Source: Streptomyces sp. NBC_00425 (GTDB taxonomy: Bacteria; Actinomycetota; Actinomycetes; Streptomycetales; Streptomycetaceae). Taken from it: a stretch of DNA of 64,000 nucleotides. The stretch spans positions 434,001-498,000 of the forward strand of contig NZ_CP107928.1 of the NCBI RefSeq assembly GCF_036030735.1. Direction: 5' to 3'. The position numbers and the translations under genes were made by a program. This document shows positions 34,940-43,539 of the stretch, piece by piece. The notes under the pieces were generated by a model, which was not told where the DNA came from, did not search any database, and was given only the letters and a program-made list of their open reading frames with translations. The stretch's first letter is position 1. Each line of letters begins with the position of its first letter.

Positions 34940-35232
34940 GGCCCTCAATCCCTGAACGAGTCGACGGGGCGGCCTGCGCACATGACACGCGGGGGCGTCC
35001 AACCCTCGGACCTGGCCGGATGGGCCGAGTACGGATACTGCGCGTCGCACTCCCGATACGTCTGGGGCCTGCGGCTGCCCATGGTGTGCACGCTCGGCGG
35101 CCTGCCGGTGCTGTTCGCGCTCTCCGGAGCCAAAGGCGACGAACGCGAGACGCTGCGCGGCATGCTCGACACCGCGCCGGACGTGGTCGCTTGCCACCCG
35201 GGCCAGACGATCATCGCGGAACGAGGTCCACC
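34940..35232 (+). pseudogene. IS982-type transposase fragment
   Basis: The reading QPSDLAGWAEYGYCASHSRY followed by VWGLRLPMVCTLGGLPVLFA and LSGAKGDERETLRGML is the core DDE region of IS982-family transposases, where Y-x-ASHSRY-F-WGL and ALTGAK-x-DER are conserved. The upstream active-site region is scrambled (LNESTGRPAHMTRGG) and the ORF ends after APDVVACHPGQTIIAERG without the catalytic glutamate part. It is therefore an inactive remnant of about 90 codons. Confidence 0.65.
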
Positions 35233-35290
35233 ATGCCGCACCTGACCGTCCACCTTCCAGATGACAGGCTGACCGGTAAAGAGCCAGGGC
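35233..35290 (+). pseudogene. Tautomerase N-terminal fragment
   Basis: ATG 35233 begins MPHLTVHLPDDRLTGKEPG, closely matching the start of 4-oxalocrotonate-tautomerase-like proteins with their catalytic Pro 2. The similarity stops after about 19 residues, where the sequence turns into low-complexity, non-homologous codons. This looks like a gene broken when the adjacent IS982 element inserted or was deleted. No intact copy is visible in the window. Confidence 0.5.
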
Positions 35291-35598
35291 GGGCTCCCGT
35301 CCCGGCTCGGGGGAATCACGGAACGGGAGCCCTGCCTCTGTCGTGCGCGCAGCGGGACCGTACGGATGTGTCACGCGCTGCGCTGTCTGCGCGTCGGCGA
35401 ACAGGCGGGGAGGTGAAGATGCATGCGTTCCGGGACGCACGCCCGGCGATCCCGGTACCGGCCCGGACAAGCCCCGGCTCGTCTTCGTCTTCGTTCCCGC
35501 TTCGGCCGCCTCGTGTGCCGGGCCCTGTCTGACGATCATCGTGTTGCGGCGGGTCTTCTCTGTGGAATCGGCCGACTTCTCGTGAGAGGGTCCCGCAT

Positions 35599-36081
35599 GT
35601 GATCAGTCAGGATGGCGTCCGGGTCCGCGAGCTCGTACTCGTGGAAGGAGTTCGCCCTGCGGACGTTGTGTGTGTTCATCGAGAAGCGCTTCACGTGCTG
35701 CGTTCGAGCATCGACGCAGCCCACATCGACGCCTACAGCGATGACGACTGGCCGACCGAAGTCCTGCACTCGTATGAGCATGCGCTATCACTGGCTCGGC
35801 AGGAGCTCGTGAGCGGTACCCGGTCCAGGCGTTCCGATCCTGGCATGGGAATCGACCTCGATGTCCAGGACGACGGGCAATTCAAGGTGCTGTCGGACTT
35901 GGCGCCCTACACAATCCACGCCGAAGGCTGGGGGGACGGCCGGCTGGTCTTCAGCGCCAGCGACTCGGGAACGGCCCTGTGGATTGAGGTCACGCAGGAA
36001 CAGGAAGCAGCACTCCTGTTCCGGTTGGGTCAGCTGGGGATCTCGTCGGGTGTGCTCACCGTCCTGACGCCCGGGCGCTGA
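35599..36081 (+). CDS. Hypothetical protein
   Basis: A 160-residue acidic protein from GTG 35599, with GAGAGGG eight bases ahead. It reads VRELVLVEGVRPADVVCVHR near the start, VLHSYEHALSLARQELVSGT in the middle and AEGWGDGRLVFSASDSGTAL near the end. There is no signal peptide or membrane segment. I do not recognise the family. The coding signal is good, and the gene stands alone between transposon remnants and a large phosphatase gene. Confidence 0.65.
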   Translation: MISQDGVRVRELVLVEGVRPADVVCVHREALHVLRSSIDAAHIDAYSDDDWPTEVLHSYEHALSLARQELVSGTRSRRSDPGMGIDLDVQDDGQFKVLSDLAPYTIHAEGWGDGRLVFSASDSGTALWIEVTQEQEAALLFRLGQLGISSGVLTVLTPGR

Positions 36082-36424
36082 GAACTGCTGGCACGGGTTC
36101 GCGGAGCCAGAGGATCAGCGAGGCAAGGCGGAGTCCGGCCTGGTGGCGGCGACGGCTACCGGGTGTCCGAGCTGGTCAGCTCGCCGTCCGTCACGCACGC
36201 GGTGCTGATCCGCCGCTGACGCGCGGGGTTCAAGGGTTCGCGGGGGTCGGTGTGCTGATGCGCCCGCCTCGATGGTTCGTCGTCGTGGTCTTGGCCCTCG
36301 TCGCCACGCGGCGGGAGTCGGCTGGTGCCGTCGGCGTACGGGCTCAGTGGGCATCACCGTCCCCGCCCGCGGCACCGATCGCCGCGACACCGCCGCCACA
36401 CGCCCACCGCCGGACCGGGCGCGG
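36082..36424. other. Intergenic stretch without recognised gene
   Basis: This interval lies between the convergent hypothetical gene and the SpoIIE-type phosphatase gene. Several open frames cross it but none has a ribosome-binding site or recognisable similarity. A plus-strand trace, GYRVSELVSSPSVTHAVLIR (ending at 36219), could be the tail of a lost gene. No clear terminator hairpin was found. Confidence 0.45.
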
Positions 36425-38890
36425 CTACGTGATCGGAGCGAGCGGCGCGGCGAGGTGCTCGGTCTCCCGCACGTCGGCCGGCAGGGACTGCTCGGCCCAG
36501 ATCGTCTTGCCGGCGGATGTGTGGCGGCTGCCCCAGCGGTCGGCCACCTGCGCCACGAGGAGCAGTCCGCGTCCGCCCTCGTCGAAGGTCCGGGCCCGCC
36601 GCAGATGTGGGGCGGTGGCGCTGCCGTCGGAGACCTCGCAGATGAGCGCGTCGGCCCGGACGAGGCGTAGCTGGATGGGCGGGGTGCCGTAGCGGATGGC
36701 GTTGGTGACCAGTTCGCTGACGATCAGCTCGGTGGCGAACTCCAGCTCGCTCAGTCCCCAGGCGGCCAGCTGCTCGCTCGCCCCTCGGCGGACGCCGGCG
36801 ACGGCGGCGGGATCGGCGGGGAGCGGCCAGCTGCGTACCTGGTCAGCGCCGAGCATGGAGGTCCGGGCGAGGAGCAGGACGATGTCGTCGGCCGGCGGGT
36901 CTGGCCGCACCTTGCGCATCACCTCCTCGCACGTCTCCTCCAAGCCAGCGGCTGGGTGGCGCAGAGCCTCACCCAGCAGGTCCAGCCCGACGTCGAGGTC
37001 ACGGCCCGGGGCCTCGATCAGACCGTCGGTGTAGAGGGCGAGCACGCTGCCTTCGGCCATGTCGATCCGGGCCGCCTCGAAGGGCAGTCCGCCGAGGCCG
37101 AGGGGCGGCCCGGCCGGCAGGTCCAGCATGCGCACCGCGCCGTCGGGGTCCATCAGCAGGGGCGGCGGGTGTCCGGCCCGAGCCAGATCGCACCGGCCGG
37201 CGATCGGGTCGTAGACGGCGTAGAGGCAGGTGGCCCCGACCTCCCCGGAGGCCTCCTCCGCCTGCCGTCGCGCGTCCGGGCCCTCCTCCCGGTCGAGACG
37301 GACGACGAGATCGTCCAGGCGGGTGAGCAGCTCGTCGGGCGCGAAGTCGGCGTCGGCGAGGGTCCGTACCGCCGAACGCAGACGCCCCATCGTGGCGGAG
37401 GCTCGCACCCCGTGCCCCACCACGTCGCCCACGGCCAGCGCGACCCGTCCCCCCGACAGCGCGATGACGTCGAACCAGTCTCCGCCGATCTCGTCCCCGG
37501 GCCCGGCGGGCAGGTAACGGTAGGCCAGGTCCACGGCCGCGACCTCGGGCAGCCGTTCGGGCAGCAGGCTGCGCTGGAGCGTGAGCGCGGTGCGGCGCTC
37601 ACGGGTGTACCGGCGGGCGTTGTCGATGCTCACGGCGGCCCTGGCGGCGATCTCCTCGGCGAGGATCAGGTCGTCCGGGCCGAAGGCGTCCGGGGTCCGG
37701 TGCCGCATGAGATGCATGACACCTAGCGTGACCCCCCGCGCACGCAGGGGCACCATCAGTACCGTGTGGATCTTGAAACGGCGTATGCTCTCCGCTCGGG
37801 CCGGGGAGGCCGTCACCCACGCGCGCAGCGCCGCGTCGCCCGCGCTGTAGTGGCACGCCCTGCCGGTGATCAGGGCCAGGGCCGGGGGTGCGCCGGGCGG
37901 GTAGACGTCGGTGTCGCCCAGGGAAACCACGGATTCCGGGCATCCCGCGAGCACCGACCGTTGCGCGGTGCGCCGGCACACGACCGGCGTGTCGGGCGGC
38001 ACCGGTTGCGGTTCATGCCCCTGGACGACGGATTCCAGCAGGTCGACGGTGGCGAAGTCGGCGAACCCGGTCACCGCGACCTCGGCAAGTTCCTGGGCCG
38101 TACGGGTGACGTCGAGGGTGCTGCCGATGCGCACGCTCGCGTCGTTGAGCACGGCCAGGCGACGCCGGGCCCAGTACTGCTCGGTGATGTCGATGACCAG
38201 CGCGGACAGACCCATTACCGTGCCCGCGCGGTCCTTCAGCGGGGAGAGGAACACCGACCACGCGTGGTCGCGGACCTCGCCTGAGGCGCGGAACGGCTGC
38301 TCCTCGCGGAAGATCATCTCGCCGGTGCGCGCCACCTGGTGCTGGAGGCGATCGATCTCGTCCAGGGGCGGGGCGGGGTAGATCTCCCACAGGGTCCGCC
38401 CCCGCATCTCGTCCGGTCTCAGCCCCATGGCCTTGGTCATGACCTCGTTGCAGGTGACGAACCGCGCCTCACTGTCGTAGATGGCCACGGGCAGCGGGAG
38501 CTGCGCCAGCGTGAGGTCCCACAGCTCCGCCGACTCCACGTCCGTCGGGCCGGAGGGATAGCTCACCGACGCCGGAGTCACGACCCAGTACGTGCCGGCG
38601 TCCGCGTCCACCAGCGGAGTGCCCCGTAGCCGCACGGTGACGCGGTCACCGTCGCGCTTGCGCAGCACCAGATCGCTCGTCCACTGCTCGCCGACGGCCA
38701 GGAGGCGCCGCGTCGTGAAGGGCAGCGTTGCGCCGAGCAGGCCGTAGGCGGGCCTGCCCACCACCTCCTCGGGGCCGTGTCCGAGGAGCCTCGCGGCTCC
38801 CGCGCTCCACACCATGACGACCCCGCGGGCGTCGATGACGACCGCGAAGTCCTCGGGTGCCACTGTGGTGGTGTCGGGTTCGTTGTACAT
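36425..38890 (-). CDS. PAS/GAF-SpoIIE family serine phosphatase with C-terminal anti-sigma-like ATPase
   Basis: An 821-residue multidomain signalling protein. Two PAS domains occupy roughly residues 10-110 and 125-235 (second PAS: IYDSEARFVTCNEVMTKAMG), and a GAF domain follows at about 255-420. A PP2C/SpoIIE phosphatase domain lies at 445-665 (GDEIGGDWFDVIALSGGRVA, LAVGDVVGHGVRASATMG, LYTDGLIEAPGRDLDVG). The C-terminal HATPase_c domain has ELIVSELVTNAIRYGTPPI and DEGGRGLLLVAQVADRWG. Such proteins dephosphorylate anti-anti-sigma factors in partner-switching pathways and can phosphorylate them with the ATPase. No partner gene is adjacent. Confidence 0.92.
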   Translation of the reverse strand: MYNEPDTTTVAPEDFAVVIDARGVVMVWSAGAARLLGHGPEEVVGRPAYGLLGATLPFTTRRLLAVGEQWTSDLVLRKRDGDRVTVRLRGTPLVDADAGTYWVVTPASVSYPSGPTDVESAELWDLTLAQLPLPVAIYDSEARFVTCNEVMTKAMGLRPDEMRGRTLWEIYPAPPLDEIDRLQHQVARTGEMIFREEQPFRASGEVRDHAWSVFLSPLKDRAGTVMGLSALVIDITEQYWARRRLAVLNDASVRIGSTLDVTRTAQELAEVAVTGFADFATVDLLESVVQGHEPQPVPPDTPVVCRRTAQRSVLAGCPESVVSLGDTDVYPPGAPPALALITGRACHYSAGDAALRAWVTASPARAESIRRFKIHTVLMVPLRARGVTLGVMHLMRHRTPDAFGPDDLILAEEIAARAAVSIDNARRYTRERRTALTLQRSLLPERLPEVAAVDLAYRYLPAGPGDEIGGDWFDVIALSGGRVALAVGDVVGHGVRASATMGRLRSAVRTLADADFAPDELLTRLDDLVVRLDREEGPDARRQAEEASGEVGATCLYAVYDPIAGRCDLARAGHPPPLLMDPDGAVRMLDLPAGPPLGLGGLPFEAARIDMAEGSVLALYTDGLIEAPGRDLDVGLDLLGEALRHPAAGLEETCEEVMRKVRPDPPADDIVLLLARTSMLGADQVRSWPLPADPAAVAGVRRGASEQLAAWGLSELEFATELIVSELVTNAIRYGTPPIQLRLVRADALICEVSDGSATAPHLRRARTFDEGGRGLLLVAQVADRWGSRHTSAGKTIWAEQSLPADVRETEHLAAPLAPIT

Positions 38891-39671
38891 GGGCGTCTAC
38901 CGACCTCGTCCACCTGCGTCGCCCGGGCACGGGCGACGGGTCACCCTGCACGGGCGCTGCCTCCAGCATCCCGCCACGGCACGACCCGCTCAACCGGCTC
39001 CCGGGGCTTCCGGGGCTTCCGGGGCTTCCGGGGCTTCCGGGGCTTCCGCGAACCCTGTGGGCACCGGCCAGGTTCTGGTAGTGCTTCGACCCGAACCCGG
39101 AGCGGCGGCGCCGGCACCAACGCACCTGTCGAAGCGATCAGCGTCCAGGGCGTGGGACACAGCCTGCCGCAGAGCGGCATGGGACCGATGGCCCTGCAGG
39201 TCATGCGCCTGCGTTTCATGGGCCTGATCTGACCGGCATCGCGACGGACCCCGGGCGCTGCCACCCCGCGCACCTGCCGGTGAAGGGCGTCCTCCTGCGA
39301 TCTCCACGTTGCCCGTCGCCGACGCTGCACATGGCGGCTCGACCTCTTCGACACCGGACTGATCGCCGAAGCCGGGGACCATCACCACCCAGGGTTTGAG
39401 GACCAGGCCCGCTGGTGCACCGGGGACGGTCCCGTCGCTCTGGAGCCGTGTCCCATCGAGCAACCCGACCGGGTGGACGAACTCCGACGCAGCCTGAGGA
39501 TGGAGCCGCTCGCCCGCTACGCCAGCCGCTTGCGCAGCCGCGCCAGCCGCAAGGCGTCTGAGCGAGTCCCGGTGGGATCTCTTCACCGCTCGCCACTGGG
39601 AGCGAAGGCCCGAGGTCATACCCGCGCCGGGCGGCCTGGGCGCCGTCGACGCCGACCGCGCCTACACGGCG
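38891..39671. other. Repeat-containing intergenic stretch, possible decayed coding sequence
   Basis: This 780-base stretch includes the 9-bp tandem repeat at 39001-39045. From about 39285 a plus-strand frame without start codon reads RRCTWRLDLFDTGLIAEAGD and later VDELRRSLRMEPLARYASRL, which is coding-like but unrecognised. A second frame starting near 39558 reads SESRWDLFTARHWERRPEVI and runs in phase into the cupin-like gene. Confidence 0.45.
39001..39045 (+). repeat. 9-bp tandem repeat, five copies
   Basis: Five perfect head-to-tail copies of CCGGGGCTT run from 39001 to 39045. Nine is a multiple of three, so all frames read a three-residue repeat (for example Gly-Phe-Arg forward, Pro-Arg-Lys in reverse). 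No gene with a supported start includes it. It is probably a slippage minisatellite. Confidence 0.9.
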
Positions 39672-40523
39672 ATGGTCGAGGCCGCACGGCCCTTCCGAGC
39701 CGGGACCCGGTTCCAGGCTCTGCCGGACGTCCGGTTCCTCGTCGACGGCGGCCGGATCCGGGCACCGGGAGACCTGCTGCCCGGCCCGCAGGACATCACC
39801 GCACAAAGGTACGGCGAGCGGCTCGACCATCAGATGGGGGGACGAGGTCGGCTGCTCGTGGTGGAGCAACCACTCATACTCGACCACGCCTTGTGGGCAC
39901 AGGTGCGCTCCCTGGTCGCACCCTTGTGGGAGCGGGCCGGGTACCCCGTCCTGCCAGTCGTCACGGAACTCGTCCTCGGCGAGCGGATCACGGAGTGCGA
40001 CGGCCCCGCGCATGAACTGCGGCACTCCACGCTGACCTGGGTCCTGCACGGCACCGTCACCGCCACCCCTCGGGACGCACAGGCCGGGCCCACGCTGACC
40101 GCCGGGGCCGGCGACCTGCTCCATTGGCCGGCCGGCCAACCACGCGCGCCAGACGAGGTGTTTCGTGCTGCCGTCCACGGCAGCCGGTCCGCGCGCCTGG
40201 ACGGTCGTATGCCGTCCCATGTGCAGTTCATGGTCGAGCGGGTCCAGCGGGACGTCTCGGAGGATCTGCTGCCCGCCACCGAGGACGGATCCTTCGACGC
40301 ATACGACACCCGCCTCGCCTCTCGCCTCGACGGCCGTCGGCACGCCCTCGTGGTCAATGGCTTCCACACTTTCGATGCCGCCTTGTGGTCGCGCGAGCGA
40401 GCCTTCTTCGCCGGCCTGTGGGACGTCGTCGGTCTGCCTTTGACGGGTGCCATCACCGCTTTGTTCCATGGCACCTACGAGCACAGCCCTGTCGGCGTGC
40501 ACAAGGACCGCTTCGCCGCGTAG
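39672..40523 (+). CDS. Cupin/JmjC-like protein, start uncertain
   Basis: A 283-residue reading from ATG 39672. Upstream in the same frame, with no stop until 39495, lies SESRWDLFTARHWERRPEVI. This resembles the F-x-x-x-x-W-x-x-RP entry segment of JmjC/cupin_4-type oxygenases, so the true N-terminus probably lies before the ATG, but no ATG, GTG or TTG is present there. Later motifs are LRHSTLTWVLHGTVTATPRD, AGAGDLLHWPAGQPRAPDEV and a C-terminal HGTYEHSPVGVHKDRFAA. The H-x-D iron motif is not obvious, so activity is doubtful. The gene may have suffered a 5' frameshift. Confidence 0.65.
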   Translation: MVEAARPFRAGTRFQALPDVRFLVDGGRIRAPGDLLPGPQDITAQRYGERLDHQMGGRGRLLVVEQPLILDHALWAQVRSLVAPLWERAGYPVLPVVTELVLGERITECDGPAHELRHSTLTWVLHGTVTATPRDAQAGPTLTAGAGDLLHWPAGQPRAPDEVFRAAVHGSRSARLDGRMPSHVQFMVERVQRDVSEDLLPATEDGSFDAYDTRLASRLDGRRHALVVNGFHTFDAALWSRERAFFAGLWDVVGLPLTGAITALFHGTYEHSPVGVHKDRFAA

Positions 40524-40990
40524 ACACCTGTGAGAACCTGCCACTCGGTCGACCCGATGCACCTTGCCGTCGACCTCTTTGCGACACACCGTAGGCACCG
40601 CCCCTGGATACCAGCCATCCTTTCGAACACCATCGAAACGTGCCCACTGATATCTCAGGATGAGGTCATGGTTCGTCTCAAGCAGATGATTCTGCAGGCG
40701 AGTTGAAGCAATAGGAGAAGGGGCCGGCGCGAATCTCGTAGCGGATCCGAAATCGCTTGAACCGGTGAAGCCAGGCCAAGGTCCGCTCCTGGTCGGCGGC
40801 GCACTCGAGGATCCGCGGTATCGCGTCCAGCGGGACGCCGACACGGCCCGGTCACCAAGAGGTCCGTCTCCACCAGAGGTTTCACGTGATGGTCGCCCCG
40901 TCGGGTGACGACGCGTCCAGCTCTGCGGCGCTTACCCAGCCGGCAGTTGCGGCGGCACCGTCGGGCGATCGGCTGACGCCGGCAGCGGGA
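40524..40990. other. Intergenic stretch containing an IS5-type scar
   Basis: Only the transposase C-terminus listed at 40655-40850 is recognised here. The flanks contain no gene with a plausible start. Just left of the scar, AGATATCAGTGGGCACG on the minus strand could be an insertion-sequence end, but no matching opposite end was found. Confidence 0.5.
40655..40850 (-). pseudogene. IS5/IS1182-type transposase C-terminal fragment with frameshift
   Basis: One minus-strand frame reads ERTLAWLHRFKRFRIRYEIR, the hallmark last domain of IS5-family transposases (LAWL-x-x-FKRLRIRYE-x-R). A shift of frame is then needed to read LLQLACRIICLRRTMTSS to a stop, matching the usual ending with LLQLAC-x-(L/I)ICLRR. 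The rest of the transposase is missing. It is a short dead remnant. Confidence 0.65.
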
Positions 40991-41209
40991 TTACTTGTAT
41001 GGCGGCATGTTGTTGGTCGGGGCTCCGGGACTCCAGTCCAGGTGGGCCACGAGGACGATCAACAGGAGTACCACCGTGATCAGGACGAGCGCCCCCACCC
41101 AGAAACTGTCCGCAGGCACCGGGCGGTGCGGATCCGGTGAGCTGTCGGGTCCGTCACCGACACCCTCACCAGCACGGTCTCCGGCGTCACTGTTCCCCTC
41201 GGGTGCCAC
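40991..41209 (-). CDS. Small single-pass membrane protein
   Basis: A 72-residue protein starting at GTG 41209 with an excellent ribosome-binding site (GGAGGGG). The first 35 residues are acidic and hydrophilic. One transmembrane helix, FWVGALVLITVVLLLIVLVA, follows and the C-terminus is short (HLDWSPGAPTNNMPPYK). No family is recognised. It is flanked by an IS5 scar and a hypothetical gene on the same strand. Confidence 0.65.
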   Translation of the reverse strand: MAPEGNSDAGDRAGEGVGDGPDSSPDPHRPVPADSFWVGALVLITVVLLLIVLVAHLDWSPGAPTNNMPPYK

Positions 41210-41410
41210 GGCCCCTCCTTCGACAAGGCCATGGCACCGCAGCGCAGAGCAAGCGTCAAGACGGCCCGCAGCGCATGCATTCCTCGGGTATCCAGGGCGT
41301 GACCCACGAGTACTGCAGCTGCTTGGTGACCGCCCCCGAGCCGCACCCTCATGGACACCGACGCACCGCGCCGCCGGCCAGGCGGACGGCGCTGCGGATA
41401 GCGGATGCGA

Positions 41411-41980
41411 TCACGAAGCCGGCGGCGGCTTCGCGGTAGAGCGGTCAGGCGCTGCCGGGCCGGCCGCTGCGAGCGCCTCCGCTGTCGCACGTCGCAGAGA
41501 AGGGGCGGTGAGCCAGAGGTTCTTCCCGCCGGCCAGGTACGCCACGGCACGGCCCACCCAGTCCGGGTCGCCGAGAAGATACGGTGTGCCCTCGGCGACC
41601 AGTTGTCCTAGCAGGTACTCCAACCGGAGGGCGTCCACGGCCCGATACGGGCGCGCGTGCCGGTCGAAGCGCATCTGGTCGTCCTCAAACGGGTGACGCA
41701 GCGTCATGTGCATCCAGCCGCCGTTACGCCCGGCGACCGTTCCCTTCAGTGTGTATATGCCCTTGTCGTTGATGTTCCAGGAGTGCTTGCCCCAGGTGAT
41801 GCGTACGCCACTCATGATCCTGGACCACGGGATCAGTCGTCCGTCGGAGTCCGGCTCGCGTTGGAAGAGCCCGTCCGGACGGAATTCCACCCAACGGCCG
41901 TTCGCTCGTGTCGCGTTCCCAACTACCCAGTGGCCGTTGGCCCGTTCCAGTGGCCCCAGGGAAGTACCGTCATCCACCAT
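41411..41980 (-). CDS. Conserved hypothetical protein
   Basis: A 189-residue soluble protein starting MVDDGTSLGPLERANGHWVV. Aromatic- and Gly-rich beta segments follow (GRWVEFRPDGLFQREPDSDG, GVRITWGKHSWNINDKGIYT), suggesting a PH-like or lipocalin-like sandwich. A helical, Ala-rich C-terminus completes it. No motif reveals a function. It stands alone on the minus strand, 200 bases from the small membrane protein gene. Confidence 0.7.
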   Translation of the reverse strand: MVDDGTSLGPLERANGHWVVGNATRANGRWVEFRPDGLFQREPDSDGRLIPWSRIMSGVRITWGKHSWNINDKGIYTLKGTVAGRNGGWMHMTLRHPFEDDQMRFDRHARPYRAVDALRLEYLLGQLVAEGTPYLLGDPDWVGRAVAYLAGGKNLWLTAPSLRRATAEALAAAGPAAPDRSTAKPPPAS

Positions 41981-42508
41981 GCAGGCATTGAATCACGCAG
42001 GCTTCGATTCTTTGCGCGAATTCGACGGGCTTGCAAGGTAGCGTCGAAGCCTCACCAGACCGCGACTGGGCTGACTGCTCACAGGCCGCCGCGCCGGGCC
42101 TACCGGAACCCCCGAGGTGCGCAATGTCGTCGAGAATCCTGCAAGGTCGCGCGGTGAGGTCACGACGGGCACGGCCCTGCTTTGTCGGACGCGCCCCGCC
42201 GCGTTGAGCAGTGTGGTGCCGTGCGCACCATGCCAGCGGTGGGTCGCTGACGCACTCCCTGGCTGCGGCAGCCGCAGCCGGCAGGCCGCTCTCTCCCCAA
42301 CGGCTCTTCACCTCGCTGTGAGAACCGTTGCCCGCGTAGCCTCACGCTGCGACGTGTATTTCGACGTGCGACGATGCGGCCCACATGCTGCCGGACCCGG
42401 TTGAACCGTCGCCAGGCGTCCGTCGCACGACGCGGTCGACCTCCGCCGGGGCACAGCCGGGGCACGGGCATGCGCCCGCCTGGACGAGCACCTGCACGCC
42501 GTCGGCCG
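41981..42508. other. Intergenic stretch without recognised gene
   Basis: More than 500 bases with only short, Arg/Pro-rich frames lacking ribosome-binding sites. A plus-strand trace just before the GNAT gene reads ARLDEHLHAVGRQLV and may be a residue of an older gene. It should also hold the promoter of the hypothetical gene at 41411-41980. No repeats or strong hairpins stand out. Confidence 0.45.
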
Positions 42509-43000
42509 TCAGCTCGTGAAACGCACGCGCCCCACGAGGTCGTCGCCGTCAGGAACGAGGTCCACCCCGATGCCGTCCATCAGAGCCCGCACCGCGCCGT
42601 TCTGCGGCGTCGTGCTCACGTACACCTGGTCGCACCCCTTTGCGCGGGCTTGGTCCAACAGCAGCTCCAGTACGGCGGCGCCCACGCCGGCGCCCCGGTG
42701 AGACCGTCCGATCCACACCCCGGCCTCGACCGTCCCGTCCTGGCCCTCCACCGGGCACAGCCGTGCCGCTCCCACGGCGCGCCCTGACACGTCGATGACG
42801 AAGGTGGTCTCCACCGGGTGTACCGACAGCGACCGCGACTCGTGGAAGCGCACGAACGCAGACCGGCGCTGCGGCGTCCATGCACCAGGTCCCGGCACAG
42901 GCGGCATCACCTCCAGCGGATCGGCGTCCTCGACCGCGGCGTTCAGCAGATCCCGGAGGCGAGCACGGTCGAGAGGGTGAAGCGTGACGTCGGATCGCAT
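42509..43000 (-). CDS. GNAT-family N-acetyltransferase
   Basis: A 163-residue acetyltransferase. The acetyl-CoA-binding loop is VWIGRSHRGAGVGAAVLELL (Q/R-x-x-G-x-G/A pattern), preceded by the beta4 strand DGTVEAGVW. The start VTLHPLDRARLRDLLNAAVE fits the family. It should acetylate an amine of a small molecule or protein N-terminus; the substrate is unknown. The segment VYVSTTPQNGAVRALMDGIG near the end is the usual motif B region. It stands alone. Confidence 0.87.
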   Translation of the reverse strand: MRSDVTLHPLDRARLRDLLNAAVEDADPLEVMPPVPGPGAWTPQRRSAFVRFHESRSLSVHPVETTFVIDVSGRAVGAARLCPVEGQDGTVEAGVWIGRSHRGAGVGAAVLELLLDQARAKGCDQVYVSTTPQNGAVRALMDGIGVDLVPDGDDLVGRVRFTS

Positions 43001-43539
43001 GCCTCATGGTGTCACGGGATCCATGAGCACTCTGCGGGCACTGAGGGCTCCCTCTTCCCTGCCGAGCCGTCGGGCTGACGCCGCGGGCAACCACCCTGGG
43101 CGCTCCGGCGCGGGGCCTGTCCATGACGAAGTCGAGGAGCCGGGCGGCGCGCTGGTGCCAGGCGTGCGCAGGGCCCTCTGCCACAGGCCTGGGGGGTCAT
43201 GGCCGGATGGACGGAGCCCACCGCGCCGTTGGGTCGTTGGTACGCCGAAAGAGCCCGGCCGCACCCGGTGACCGGAGTGGGCGACAGTCATGCCGGCCCC
43301 GGACGCCGGGGGCCTTCGTAGGACATTGCGATTGCCTTTGAGCCTGGGGCTCGTTGCCCCCGTGTGACGGGGTGGGACACGGGGAAACGATCTCCTCAGC
43401 GCAAAGGCAACTGCATTGGGCGGCCCAGGCCCCCTCCGGAAAGCGCCTGGGCCAAGCCCGCGTGCGCGAGGCCGCGTGCCGGGCCCGGTCGGGCGTGTCG
43501 CCGATGGCGTCGGGCCGTGACCGGTTGGAGGCTGAGGGC
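43001..43539. other. Intergenic stretch upstream of the P450 gene
   Basis: A 539-base interval. On the minus strand HAWHQRAARLLDFVMDRPRA looks coding but has no start and no recognised family. The P450 promoter should be near the end of the interval. No insertion-sequence motif or repeat was seen. Confidence 0.4.

Noticed and set aside
39216..40844. A 542-codon minus-strand open frame opposite the cupin-like gene
   Set aside because: It is a high-GC antisense frame; residues are Gly/Arg/Val filler without a domain, while the plus strand has family-like motifs.
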